Assembly (NCBI GenBank): GCA_945869845.1
Contig: CAMBRG010000006.1
Coordinates: forward strand, 1-60,376
Length of the DNA stretch: 60,376 nucleotides
Direction: 5' to 3'
Origin: Opitutus sp. GAS368
GTDB lineage: Bacteria > Verrucomicrobiota > Verrucomicrobiia > Opitutales > Opitutaceae
Position 1 is the first letter of the stretch. Each line of letters begins with the position of its first letter. A model generated the notes under the pieces. The model was not told where the DNA came from and did not search any database. It worked only from the letters and a program-made list of their open reading frames with translations. A program made the translations under genes and the position numbers. Shown one piece after another: positions 25,421 to 34,173 of the stretch.

Positions 25421-26191
25421 CTATTGAGCGGAGGCGGTTTTGACCGCAGGTGCCGGTTTCAGCGCGCCGGTCAAAACAGCGCCGGGGATGACAAGACTCG
25501 CCGCGAAATACGCCACACAGAGCAACGTGACGACCGTCCGGAGCGAACGGGACCAACTCGCATTACGCCAGCCCAGCGTCTGGAAGAGGCTGTCCATACC
25601 GTGCAAGAGATGCAGCGAAAGCAGCCCGACCGCGACGATGTAAAACAAGGACACGAGCGGCGGTTGAAACCCCAGTACCACCATTTGATGGACGTCGTGC
25701 ACTCGAGTGCCCGCCGGCACCACGGTGAAGCCGAGCACATGATAGTCTGACGTCAACGTGTGGGCCGGGAGCGCGGTCTTATACGTGTCCGCTTGGGCCA
25801 CTCCCACGGTAAAATGCGCGAGATGATAAAGAATAAATCCGAGGACCACGTAGCCGGACCAACGAATATAGCGCGAAGCAAACCCGGCCTGAATCCAGGT
25901 TTTGACGCCATAAGACTCGCTGCCGCGCGCACGCCGGCTTTCCAGCGTCAGCGCCGTAGCCGCCCAGATGTGAAGGCCCACGCACACCAACAACCCAATT
26001 CGAACCAACCACAATACCGGCCCGAGCGATTGGAGAAAATGGGCGTAGCCGTTGATCTTGTCCGGGTGCGCAAAGACTTGGAGATTTCCGACCAAGTGAC
26101 CAAAAACGAAGCCGATCAGGACGAGACCGGTCAGCGCCATGATGAATTTGCGACCGATAGACGAGCCGAAGAGGTTGCGGACGAGATTCAT
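25421..26191 (-). CDS. sdhC: Succinate dehydrogenase cytochrome b subunit (type B, five helices)
   Basis: A 256-residue protein with five transmembrane segments at about 16-36, 57-80, 111-131, 165-190 and 208-230. His residues fit two heme b ligations: H32 (GHLVGN), H74 (GLHIW), H123 (LYHLAH) and H184/H187 (LSLHLLHGMD). A single fused anchor of this length, with no separate sdhD, is typical of type-B succinate:menaquinone reductases. First gene of the operon; the 233 bases upstream should hold the promoter and separate it from a divergent pseudogene. Confidence 0.93.
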   Translation of the reverse strand: MNLVRNLFGSSIGRKFIMALTGLVLIGFVFGHLVGNLQVFAHPDKINGYAHFLQSLGPVLWLVRIGLLVCVGLHIWAATALTLESRRARGSESYGVKTWIQAGFASRYIRWSGYVVLGFILYHLAHFTVGVAQADTYKTALPAHTLTSDYHVLGFTVVPAGTRVHDVHQMVVLGFQPPLVSLFYIVAVGLLSLHLLHGMDSLFQTLGWRNASWSRSLRTVVTLLCVAYFAASLVIPGAVLTGALKPAPAVKTASAQ

Positions 26192-26424
26192 CGAGGTAAA
26201 ACGGGTTACGAATGGAAAACGTTAAACGATCTTGCACCGCTTGACCGATGTAAAGGGGCAGAAAACGGGTGAAGCGAATTTGAACTTTGTTATTAGCGAA
26301 CCTAAACGTTAGCAGAAGTCGTCTCCGTCCAGGGCTATCAGTGAATGTCCCGCTGGACCAATCGCCCCGACCACGAAGATTTTTGGCGGCTTTTCAGAGC
26401 CAACCTTCCCTCTAAAACCGGTGG

Positions 26425-27100
26425 ATGACACTGCTTCTCGCCATTTTGACCAACGCCAGCGCAGGCCGCATTGAGTGGCTCGACTTTATTTTGAGCGGCA
26501 GCGGGGGGATCGCGGCCACCGCTGCCGTGGCTTTCACGGGGCTTGACCGTAGCTTGGCGCGGCTGACCGCGCACGACGGCGTTAAAATTGCCCTCACCCT
26601 ATCGCTGGGCCCGATCACCGCCAACGGGGTGACCTATACCAACGCCCCGACCCATCACGGCGGCAAACTCGCAACTGCGACGCCGGCCGATTACGGGGCG
26701 ACTAATCCGGTCGCAAATTTCGCTGACGAACTCTTCCGCTCATCAAGCGATGATCACTGGGCCACTTCGATTCGAGACGTTACCGGAACTCAAGGCATCG
26801 CCAGTTGCGGCATCGGCCTCTCCGATTTCAACGTTCCACTCGGCTCCCTGATTTACGCTCATTCGCTGTTTTCCAACGATGTGACAGGCATCGGCTCCGC
26901 GGCCAATCTGGCCCATTGGAGCAATGCCGCCTACCACCCCACCATCAACCGGCTTGGAGGTCGAGTTGGCCGCAGTGACCGGCGTTCCGCTCCGCAACCA
27001 CCTCCCTGCACGAGGAACCTACGGCCTGATCTTGGTCGGAGCGATCATCAGCTGGGTCGTCTTCGGGCGTCAGCGCGGTCGGCGCGGACCTAAAACATGA
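26425..27100 (+). pseudogene. Frameshifted PEP-CTERM-type exported protein
   Basis: The first frame reads a secreted-protein-like sequence (GRIEWLDFILSGSGGIAATA, later GLSDFNVPLGSLIYAHSLFS) up to PTINR near 26948. In the +1-shifted frame the sequence goes on as TGLEVELAAVTGV and ends with TYGLILVGAIISWVVFGRQR plus further Arg. That is a hydrophobic helix followed by an Arg cluster, the layout of PEP-CTERM sorting tails read by exosortase. The Pro-Glu-Pro box itself is degenerate (LPARG). A one-base shift near 26944-26950 breaks the gene, and the N-terminal signal is unusually short. Decay or a sequencing error are both possible. Confidence 0.65.
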
Positions 27101-27121
27101 CCGGACCGAGCGCACCGCACG

Positions 27122-28381
27122 CTACTTCGCGAGCGGTTTGAGCAGCGCAAATTTCCCGCTCGCCGCCGGCGCGATGAATTTTTTTCGGAACGTATTCACG
27201 CGCACTCCGACACCCAACAGCCGAGCCAGAGAAGTTTCGATGTCACGATGGTTGGCCGACTCGTCAGCCACGTAGTAGAAATCCCAACGTGTTTCGCCAG
27301 TCTGGATCAAGGCGTAGTGCCAGCACTTAAAATCGGGAGGCAAAGCGCCATCGATGTCGCCCGCCGCAACCAGCGAGCCATCCGGCCGAAAGTAAATGCT
27401 CCCTTCGCGACCGAGGATACGAAATCCCGTCGCGCAACGCTGCACGATATCCCCCGTGTGATAGCGCAACAGCGGCATGGCCTCGCGCTCCCGGGTCGTC
27501 ACATAAATTTGCGCGACGTCCGGCAATTCCGGCCGCCATCGCACCAACTCGATGAAGGCATTGGCGTCGATTGCCTTCAGGTCATCCTTGAAGGCCTCGC
27601 CGACGAACAAATAACCCGCCTCCGTCGATCCATAGAGATCGACCTGTGGCGCCGGGAACGCTTCGGCGATCCGGCGGGAGTGCTGCAGACTCGCTTTACC
27701 ATAGGTGAGTATCACCGCCCGCACACTTGGAACTTTGACTCCCCGTTTCTGCACCGCCCGCGCGAGCAACGAGAGATAAACCGGCTCACCCTCGATCACC
27801 CCCGGTTGAGTCGCCTGCACCTCCCGCACGATCCGATCCCACTCCGCCTCGGGAAAAACAAAGGGGTCGCTCGTCAGGTTCAGATACACGGTGCCGTCGA
27901 AATAGCGGTGCGGAAACGGGTGGTCCTCGTAAGGGCAGAGATTGCTCGAACAGCCGATCGGCGCCAACACGCACTTCCGATAGGGCCGGCCCACAAACTG
28001 CCGCAAGATGGGCGAGGCCAAGTAGGCGCGCTCGGTCTGCTTGGTCCACCAACCTTCCTCCATGATCACCGTCATCGGCCCACTGGTCGTGCCCGAGGTA
28101 CTTTCATATTCGTAGCTCTTGTCCACCAGCCCCCGCTCGATCACCCGGTAATCCTCAAAAAAAGCCTGATGCCCTTGCTCAACAATATCGCTTTTGGCGA
28201 GCGGCGGGATTTCCTGAAAACACGACCATTTCAACGGTGCCGCATGTAACGGGAAACGGCGCGCATACAGCGGGCTGCGGGCATAAATCCGGCGCACCTC
28301 GGTCTCCAGCGAGTCAGGAATCACCCGGTCCGAAACGGCTCCGAAGACAGCGGGATCATTGGCAAAAAGAGACGCGGACAT
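27122..28381 (-). CDS. Adenylate-forming enzyme of the phenylacetate-CoA ligase (PaaK) type
   Basis: A 419-residue protein from ATG 28381. The P-loop-like motif TSGTTSGPMTVIME lies near residue 92, DLYGSTEAGYLFVGE near 248 is the adenylate-binding aromatic/STE motif, and RYHTGDIVQR near 305 the hinge-region TGD. These define ANL enzymes of the PaaK branch, which activate carboxylates as acyl-AMP. The substrate cannot be told from sequence; the N-terminal SLFANDPAVFG is not diagnostic. It follows the NUDIX gene by 38 bases and is probably co-transcribed. Confidence 0.8.
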   Translation of the reverse strand: MSASLFANDPAVFGAVSDRVIPDSLETEVRRIYARSPLYARRFPLHAAPLKWSCFQEIPPLAKSDIVEQGHQAFFEDYRVIERGLVDKSYEYESTSGTTSGPMTVIMEEGWWTKQTERAYLASPILRQFVGRPYRKCVLAPIGCSSNLCPYEDHPFPHRYFDGTVYLNLTSDPFVFPEAEWDRIVREVQATQPGVIEGEPVYLSLLARAVQKRGVKVPSVRAVILTYGKASLQHSRRIAEAFPAPQVDLYGSTEAGYLFVGEAFKDDLKAIDANAFIELVRWRPELPDVAQIYVTTREREAMPLLRYHTGDIVQRCATGFRILGREGSIYFRPDGSLVAAGDIDGALPPDFKCWHYALIQTGETRWDFYYVADESANHRDIETSLARLLGVGVRVNTFRKKFIAPAASGKFALLKPLAK

Positions 28382-28419
28382 AAGGTGCGAAGAGCAGGAA
28401 ACGACGGCCGCCCGGCAAG

Positions 28420-29004
28420 TCAAACGTGGGCCCCGGTCCGCGCCCGCCAAAGGGATTCAAAATGCATCAATCCAGACACGACCAAGCTGTGCGTGATTTT
28501 CCCCTCGCGGGCCCACGCCAGCACTTCGTCGACCGGAGCCGTGATCACCTCGATCTCCTCGTCGTGGTCCCACTCCTGCGCCGAACTCCGAATCGCATTT
28601 TCGACGAGCACCAAATGGCAGCGATTATTTTGAATCGCCGGATTGGGGTGCACGGTCGCGAGCAGCCGCGCCGTTGAGCCGACAAACCCCGTTTCTTCGC
28701 GCAGCTCACGCCGGCCGGCAACCAAGGGATCCTCGCCCGGATCGATTACTCCACCGGGAAGCTCGAGGGAAAACGCATCGATGCCATAGCGAAACTGCCG
28801 GACAAGCACCAGCCGACCGTCCGGCGTGAGCGCGATGACATTGCACCAATCCGGCGCCGCCACGACGACGAACTCTCGCTCGACCTGGCGGTGTGGGTGT
28901 CGAAAAAGCACCCCGCGCACATCGAGCACGCGAGTCGATACCAAGGTGCGCTCGGCCAGCCGCTCCCACTGGGCCGGACCGCTTATAGGGGTCGATGTGC
29001 TCAT
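28420..29004 (-). CDS. NUDIX hydrolase, ADP-ribose pyrophosphatase type
   Basis: A 194-residue protein with a perfect Nudix box, G-x5-E-x7-REU-x-EE-x-GU, read as GVIDPGEDPLVAGRRELREE followed by TGF near residue 85. The preceding VRQFRYGIDAFSLELPGG is the ADP-ribose/GDP-mannose pyrophosphatase signature. It hydrolyses a nucleoside diphosphate linked to another moiety, most likely ADP-ribose. Upstream of the adenylate-forming enzyme gene and downstream of a terminator that closes the LysM gene. Confidence 0.9.
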   Translation of the reverse strand: MSTSTPISGPAQWERLAERTLVSTRVLDVRGVLFRHPHRQVEREFVVVAAPDWCNVIALTPDGRLVLVRQFRYGIDAFSLELPGGVIDPGEDPLVAGRRELREETGFVGSTARLLATVHPNPAIQNNRCHLVLVENAIRSSAQEWDHDEEIEVITAPVDEVLAWAREGKITHSLVVSGLMHFESLWRARTGAHV

Positions 29005-29011
29005 CGGTCCG

Positions 29012-29046
29012 AAAAAAAGCCTCCCCGCCGCAAAGGGCGAGGAGGC
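29012..29046 (-). terminator. Intrinsic terminator of the LysM gene
   Basis: On the minus strand: GCCTCCTCGCC-ctttgc-GGCGGGGAGGC, an 11-bp stem with one T-G pair, followed at once by seven T. It starts 25 bases after the LysM gene stop and precedes the NUDIX start. Confidence 0.9.
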
Positions 29047-29070
29047 ATTTAAAATGATACTCAGAAAAAA

Positions 29071-29589
29071 TTACTTCTTCGGCAACTTCACCTTGTCGCC
29101 CACCTTCAGCTTATTCCAGTTAACACCCGGATTGACGGAAACGAGATCAGCGAGATTGACGCCTTGGGAACGAGCAATTTTCGCGCCCGAATCGCCGCCC
29201 TTGACGACGTATTCACCTGGGCCAGCCACGGCGGGTTCACCGCTCCCTTTTTTTCCAGCGACCACGACGGGCTTCTTGGCCGCCTCTTCAAGTTTGGTGA
29301 TGGCCGCGCGTTGATTAGCGAGCTCGCCACCGACTTGGTTAAAAGCGTCCTGCGTGGAACGCTGCAGTCCCGCGCCGTCTTTGGCTGCCTTCTCGGCCGC
29401 AGCCGCGGCCGCACCGACCTGAGCCTCGATTCCGTCGATCTTGGCAATCTTCTCTTCGTGGGCCGCGAGGGTCTTATTAACCTTAGAGAGACTGATGGCA
29501 GCGTAGCCTCCAAGAAGAAGGGCGATGACGCCGACGATGACGCCGCCGACCGGCAACATGCTATTATTTTCGCGTGAAATGGTGTCCAT
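29071..29589 (-). CDS. Membrane-anchored LysM protein
   Basis: A 172-residue protein: one N-terminal transmembrane helix (VGGVIVGVIALLLGGYAAI, residues 14-32), an Ala-rich coiled-coil stalk (about 35-105), a linker, and a C-terminal LysM domain (residues about 126-172, EYVVKGGDSGAKIARSQGV to LKVGDKVKLPKK). LysM binds the glycan strands of peptidoglycan, so this is likely an envelope-tethered cell-wall binding protein. The usual GDTLxxIA reads GDSGAKIA. It has its own terminator. Confidence 0.85.
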   Translation of the reverse strand: MDTISRENNSMLPVGGVIVGVIALLLGGYAAISLSKVNKTLAAHEEKIAKIDGIEAQVGAAAAAAEKAAKDGAGLQRSTQDAFNQVGGELANQRAAITKLEEAAKKPVVVAGKKGSGEPAVAGPGEYVVKGGDSGAKIARSQGVNLADLVSVNPGVNWNKLKVGDKVKLPKK

Positions 29590-29700
29590 AGTGAGAAGTT
29601 AAACGCGGAGCAGAGGACCAATCTCAGAGCGAGGCAAGCCGAGATTATTAACATTCCCGGGCGAAAATGTGGCGAGCCTGAGGATAATGCGGCCAATGGC

Positions 29701-29729
29701 TTGACACTCCAAAGAAAGATCCGTGCTCT
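29701..29729 (+). promoter_or_regulatory. Possible tRNA-Pro promoter
   Basis: A perfect -35 box TTGACA (29701-29706), then 17 bases, then TGCTCT (29724-29729), a poor -10. The mature tRNA begins 12 bases later, which is the spacing expected for a start just before it. Confidence 0.35.
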
Positions 29730-29740
29730 GCGGCGTGTTT

Positions 29741-29817
29741 CGGGGTGTAGCTTAGCCTGGTAGAGCGCCTGGTTTGGGACCAGGAGGTCGTAGGTTCGAA
29801 TCCTATCGCCCCGACCA
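29741..29817 (+). tRNA. tRNA-Pro (anticodon TGG), CCA encoded
   Basis: A 77-base cloverleaf: acceptor CGGGGTG pairs with CGCCCCG (one T-G), D arm TAGCTTAGCCTGGTAGAGC, anticodon stem CCTGG/CCAGG with loop TTTGGGA giving anticodon TGG, variable loop AGGTC, T arm GTAGGTTCGAATCCTAT, discriminator A and genomic CCA. It reads CCA and, by wobble, other proline codons. Confidence 0.97.
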
Positions 29818-30378
29818 CTTTTTTTCGGAGGAGGAAACTCAGCTGTTACGGAGGCCCCATCCGAATCCAAGACGCCCCGTTCGGGCCAGTGCTTTACTCA
29901 CGCTGCAGCGGCGTTGTCGCACCTCGCGGAGATCCTAACCAAGCACGGGTCGCCGCTTATTCGTTCACGGGAAACACCGTCACCGCCTCCCATGTCGCCT
30001 CTCATGAGGCTACGCATGCTTTTTCGGGAGCAACTCACCAACAACTACAAACTCATCACCCGTGTGCGGTGCGGGAGCAAAATCATGCTCTGTCATTTAA
30101 TCAGGCGGGGCCGGCACGGCGCCTGAAACCCACTCCTTCGAGTTCGCAGCCACTACGATTCGTCTTCGCGCTCGCGGTGCGTCCAGCCTGAGGCGTAATC
30201 CTTCGCCTCGACGATTTCACGGTGAAGAGCGCCCCGTGAGTGGCGTGCCAGAGCCAGTCACGTTCGAAGCGGCGCTAGGTGTCGACTCCCTACTCGGAGG
30301 AGTCGCTCGACGCAAAATCAAGAAAACGGGTAAGCGGTAAACTGCGCCCGATCTTTGACGGATCGGCACATTTTCGGC
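29818..30378. other. Intergenic stretch without a recognisable gene
   Basis: These 561 bases after tRNA-Pro hold only short frames with no start context or family resemblance on either strand. No repeat of the hairpin families is seen. Confidence 0.6.
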
Positions 30379-31137
30379 CTACTTTCCCGGCAACTTCACT
30401 TGAACCCCGCCCTCGGGGGCGGCGTCGGCCTTCTTCGCCTCAACCGCAGGCGCAGAAACCCCAGCGACGGGGAGCGCCGCTTTCAGCGCCATCACGCGCT
30501 GCGTCCAAGGACTGGCTGGGTCGATCTGGGCAATCTGATCCGAATATTTTTTCACGTCATCGGCTCGACCGGCGTCGGCGGCCAAGCTGGCCAAATGATA
30601 GGCAGCCTCGACTCTGACGCCCTTCAACCTGGCCGCATCTCCGGCCATCGTCTTCAAGACCGCCTCGCCCTCAGCCGACTTACCTGCGGCGATTTTGGAC
30701 ATCGCCAGTCCCAACTGGGCGCGCGTTGCAAAAGGTCCCGTCTTCAAAATCCCGATCACCGCCTCATAGCCCGAGATCGCGTCGGCTGATTTTCCGGCCG
30801 TATACGCCTCATCGGCGATTCGGAGCTGAGCCAGACCGGCCAGCGCGTGCCCTTTGTGAGCGGCCGCAAACGCCTTGAGCTTCTCCGTGTTCGCCGCTGC
30901 GGCATATTCCTTCTGCACGTCCGCCTCTTTCTGGGCCTCAAGATATTCCCAACCGCCTTTGGCCACGATTCCAACGAGCACGAGGACGCATCCGAAAATT
31001 ACCTTCTTTCCATTCTTCTCCCAAAACAGGAGCAGCTTGTCCTCAAACGTCGGGGCCAGCACGTTGGCATCGACGGCGACAAGATTACGGTCATCACCGG
31101 CTGGGGTGGGAGTGGGAGGAGTGGGAGGCGTGGTCAT
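30379..31137 (-). CDS. Membrane-anchored TPR-like protein (YfgM/TPR_21 type)
   Basis: A 252-residue protein from ATG 31137. A Pro/Thr-rich cytoplasmic leader is followed by one transmembrane helix (KVIFGCVLVLVGIVAKGGW, about residues 42-60) and a helical-repeat domain of TPR type (KGHALAGLAQLRIADEAYTA, then GYEAVIG). The tail is Ala/Lys rich (EAKKADAAPEGG). The layout matches YfgM-like proteins, which in Proteobacteria act with periplasmic chaperones near the Sec translocon. A longer reading using an earlier start is less likely because the leader would be unrelated. Confidence 0.7.
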   Translation of the reverse strand: MTTPPTPPTPTPAGDDRNLVAVDANVLAPTFEDKLLLFWEKNGKKVIFGCVLVLVGIVAKGGWEYLEAQKEADVQKEYAAAANTEKLKAFAAAHKGHALAGLAQLRIADEAYTAGKSADAISGYEAVIGILKTGPFATRAQLGLAMSKIAAGKSAEGEAVLKTMAGDAARLKGVRVEAAYHLASLAADAGRADDVKKYSDQIAQIDPASPWTQRVMALKAALPVAGVSAPAVEAKKADAAPEGGVQVKLPGK

Positions 31138-31375
31138 GGCGCGAGGGTTGAAACGTGTGAACCCGAGACGAGAGCAAATGCCGCCAACCGTGTAAATGCA
31201 GGAAATCGCCTCATCCCAGCGGAGCCATTGCCGCGATTCGGAGCCGCGCGCCTTAGCCGCGCGCCGCACCGGTCGCCGCAACCGCTCCAGTTAACGCCGA
31301 TGATCCTCATCCGCCGATGCTCGAATGCGCGCCGGACCGGTCTCAGGCCAATAGCGGTTGAGTTTCATCCTCAAA

Positions 31376-31400
31376 CCCGCGGGCAAGATGCCCGTGCCAC
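31376..31400. repeat. Dispersed hairpin repeat (CGGGCA...TGCCCG type)
   Basis: Its reverse complement, starting GTGGCACGGGCATCTTGCCC, matches 2277-2302 (GTAGCACGGGCCTCTGGCCC). The stem is CGGGCA/TGCCCG with a short loop. Confidence 0.65.
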
Positions 31401-31484
31401 CTCGGAACCCACAGTCGAAAAATCAACCGCCATGGGTCTCAGTTCGCGTCGTCGGATCTTTCTCGCCGCAAAACGCGTCCCGAC

Positions 31485-31604
31485 TCAGGCCCGCGGCTGA
31501 CCCTGCGCTTCGCGGACCTGCTCGGTGAACGCCGCCGCCGGCTTGCTCAGGACCGTATTTTCTGCCCGAAAATTTTCGGCCTCGTCCAAAAATCCCGCCA
31601 GCTC
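31485..31604 (-). pseudogene. 40-codon gene stub
   Basis: The minus-strand frame after an in-frame TAG reads ELAGFLDEAENFRAENTVLS followed by KPAAAFTEQVREAQGQPRA and a stop. It is rich in charged helical residues and looks like a real protein C-terminus. There is no start codon or upstream continuation, so it is read as a relic of unknown family. Confidence 0.3.
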
Positions 31605-31925
31605 CTACTTGAACTAACCGAACGAACGCCCGGTCCCCCAAACGGAGTAGCACAACCGGAGTAGCCCGATAGTACCAACGTCACATGAGATTTGAACTTT
31701 TGTCGGCCGTCCGCTGGCGGACGCACCGAGCGCCTGCAAGCCGGCTGCCTACGACAGAAAGTCTAAAAACTAAACGGCGCTGGTGTAAAATAGCCCCACC
31801 AACCGCAACACCCGCAGCGGCGCAGCGCGTGTTTCGACCGAAAGCGTGCCTCATTCCTGCGGTCATTTCCGCCTGATCCCGCCCCCCCAATTTTCGAGGA
31901 CCGCGCCCTCTTCGTCGCGTCTCGT

Positions 31926-32894
31926 CTACGGCACGAGCAGCACCTTGCCCGTCGTGCCGCGGCTCTCCAACGCGCGATGCGCATCGGCCGCCGCCGCGAG
32001 CGGATAGGTCGCGCCGACCCGCACCATCAACCTTCCGGTGAGCACCGCCTCGAATAAATCATCCGCGCGCGCCCGCAACTCAGCCGTCGTCTGCGTGTAA
32101 TGCGCGAGCGTCGGCCGCGTGAGATAGAGTGAGCCTTTCTGCATCAACAGCAGCGGAGCCACCGGCGGCACAGCCCCGCTCGCATTGCCAAATGAGATCA
32201 ACATCCCCCGCGGCCGCAGGCTCTCCGCGCTGCCGGCAAACGTATCCTTGCCCACCGCATCGTAAACCACATCGACGCCGCGCCCGCCGGTAAACGCCCG
32301 CGCCGCCACCATGAAATCCTCCCGCGTGTAAACCACCACCTCGTCCGCTCCCGCTACGCGTGAGAGCGCCACTTTCTCATCGGTGCCCACCGTCGCGACC
32401 ACGCGCGCCCCGGCCCGCTTCGCGAGCTGCACGAGCAACAAACCCACGCCGCCCGCCGCCGCGTGGATCAACGCCGTGTCCCCCGCCTTGAGCGGAAATG
32501 TGTCCGTCGCGAGGTAGTGCGCCGTGAGCCCCTGCAACATCAGCGCCGCCGCCGTCCGCGTCGCGATCCCGTCGGGGATTTTCACGACGTGCGCCGCCGG
32601 CGCGACCGCCTCGGCCGCGTAGCCCCCCACCGCCTTGGCCGTCGCGACGCGATCGCCGATGGCAAACTCCGTCACCCCCGCACCGACCGCCGAGACCACC
32701 CCGCCGACCTCCGCGCCAAGCGTAAACGGCAACGCCACCGGGTAGAGCCCGCTGCGCTGATACGTGTCGATGAAGTTGAGCCCTGCCGCCTCGACGCGAA
32801 CCCGCACCTCGCCCGCAAGGGGCAAAGGCACCGGAACGTCATCGGCCCGGAGCTTTTCCGGTCCGCCGGTTTCATGGATCCGGATCGCGCGCAT
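31926..32894 (-). CDS. qor: NADPH:quinone oxidoreductase (zeta-crystallin-like MDR)
   Basis: A 322-residue zinc-free medium-chain dehydrogenase/reductase. AAGLNFIDTYQRSGLYP near residue 32 is the quinone oxidoreductase signature, LGAEVGGVVSAVG follows, and the NADPH motif is HAAAGGVGLLLVQLAKRAGA near 144. No structural zinc Cys cluster is present. It reduces quinones or alpha,beta-unsaturated carbonyls with NADPH. Located 35 bases downstream of purU on the same strand. Confidence 0.93.
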   Translation of the reverse strand: MRAIRIHETGGPEKLRADDVPVPLPLAGEVRVRVEAAGLNFIDTYQRSGLYPVALPFTLGAEVGGVVSAVGAGVTEFAIGDRVATAKAVGGYAAEAVAPAAHVVKIPDGIATRTAAALMLQGLTAHYLATDTFPLKAGDTALIHAAAGGVGLLLVQLAKRAGARVVATVGTDEKVALSRVAGADEVVVYTREDFMVAARAFTGGRGVDVVYDAVGKDTFAGSAESLRPRGMLISFGNASGAVPPVAPLLLMQKGSLYLTRPTLAHYTQTTAELRARADDLFEAVLTGRLMVRVGATYPLAAAADAHRALESRGTTGKVLLVP

Positions 32895-32929
32895 GGGCTC
32901 GTGGAAAAAGACCTGTTAAAAAAACGCAC

Positions 32930-33787
32930 TCAATCAAACACCACCGTCTTGTGCCCGTAGACGAGCACGCGGTTTTCGAGGTGCCAGCGCACGGCTTGGG
33001 CGAGGACGGATTTTTCTAAATCGCGGCCTTTCCGAATCAGATCGTCGACATCGTGCCGGTGCGTCACCCGGGCGACGTCTTGCTGGATGATCGGGCCGTC
33101 GTCGAGGATTGCCGTCGCGTAATGCGCGGTCGCCCCGATCAATTTCACGCCGCGCGCCGCCGCCTGGTGATAGGGTTTCCCGCCGGCGAACGCCGGCAGA
33201 AACGAGTGGTGAATGTTGATCACCGGCCCTCCGCATTTTTCCAAAAAGTCCGCGGAAAGCACCTGCATGTAGCGCGCGAGCACCACCAGATCGACCTGCA
33301 GTTCGCGCAACAGCGCCAGTTGACGGCCCTCAGCGGCGGCCTTGTCGGCGGCCGTCACCGGGATGAGATAAAACGGCAAACCATAAGCCGCAGCCGCCGG
33401 CGCGAGATCGGGATGATTGGAAATCACGGCGACGAGGTCGCCCGCAAAATCACCGGCCCGGTGCCGCAGCACGAGATCGTGGAAGCAGTGGTCAAACTTT
33501 GAGACGAAGATCGCCACGCGCGGACGCTGCGCGGAGGACGCGACGCGGACGTTCATCCCGAGCGAAGCCGCGAACGCTTGGAAAGCGGCGGGGTCGGCCG
33601 AGGCGTTGCCGTTCGCCGGAGTCCACTCGACGCGTTGGAAGAACACGCCCGCCTCCATATCGCGGTGCTGGTCGGCGTGCAGGATGTTACCCCCGCGCTC
33701 AAAGATCCAACCCGAGACCCGGGCGACGAGGCCGGGTTGATCGGGGCCATGAAGGAGAGCGACGAGTGTGGGCAAAGGCGAAGACAT
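32930..33787 (-). CDS. purU: Formyltetrahydrofolate deformylase
   Basis: A 285-residue protein of normal length from ATG 33787. An N-terminal ACT domain (LLHGPDQPGLVARVSGWIFE) is followed by the formyltransferase-fold catalytic domain with NIHHSFLPAFAGGKPYHQA and the catalytic Asp in TAILDDGPIIQQDVARVTH. It hydrolyses 10-formyl-tetrahydrofolate to formate and tetrahydrofolate, balancing one-carbon pools. A longer frame starting at a TTG adds a leader foreign to the family. Confidence 0.95.
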   Translation of the reverse strand: MSSPLPTLVALLHGPDQPGLVARVSGWIFERGGNILHADQHRDMEAGVFFQRVEWTPANGNASADPAAFQAFAASLGMNVRVASSAQRPRVAIFVSKFDHCFHDLVLRHRAGDFAGDLVAVISNHPDLAPAAAAYGLPFYLIPVTAADKAAAEGRQLALLRELQVDLVVLARYMQVLSADFLEKCGGPVINIHHSFLPAFAGGKPYHQAAARGVKLIGATAHYATAILDDGPIIQQDVARVTHRHDVDDLIRKGRDLEKSVLAQAVRWHLENRVLVYGHKTVVFD

Positions 33788-34173
33788 AGAGGGAAGGTGA
33801 TAACGACCGCCACCATCACGCACGGGACGCGACGGTCCGGGCAAGCCTGATGTCGGCTGAGTTGACCTGAAAGGTTCATCCGCCGTTTGGTGGCCCCAGG
33901 GGCGATCAGATCGGCCCCCAAGTTTTCGGCTCCTGCCCCGCAGCCCTGGCTGAAACGGTAATATCTCACCCGGTCATGGGTCCAGTGCGCCTGTCGTCCT
34001 CAGGTCCAAAACGAGCCTACCCGAGCAGGCGCGAGCCAGCAACGGAGCGGTTTGCCCAACGCGCGAGCTTCCCGCCGCTCGAAGGTTAACGGCTAAACCT
34101 TCGCCCAAGGTTTGACCTCGCCACGCAATTTTTTTGTCCTCCTCCCGCTCGCCTGCGTCCTCTCCCCGCTCCC
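33788..34173. other. Divergent intergenic region, purU/P450
   Basis: A 386-bp region between a minus-strand and a plus-strand gene; it must hold both promoters. I see no RNA gene, clear -35/-10 pair or repeat family member. Confidence 0.5.

Larger units (their letters stand above)
31138..31925. other. 788-bp intergenic region with repeat and gene relics
   Basis: There is no intact gene. It contains the hairpin repeat at 31376-31400, a 40-codon gene stub at 31485-31604 (minus), and two further palindromic tracts: GTCCGC-tg-GCGGAC near 31710-31723, and 31732-31752, whose minus strand starts GTAGGCAGCC. It looks like a landing zone for repeats and decayed sequence. Confidence 0.6.

Noticed and set aside
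29889-30191. Plus-strand 100-codon frame after tRNA-Pro
   Set aside because: No start context, mixed low-information sequence, no family resemblance.
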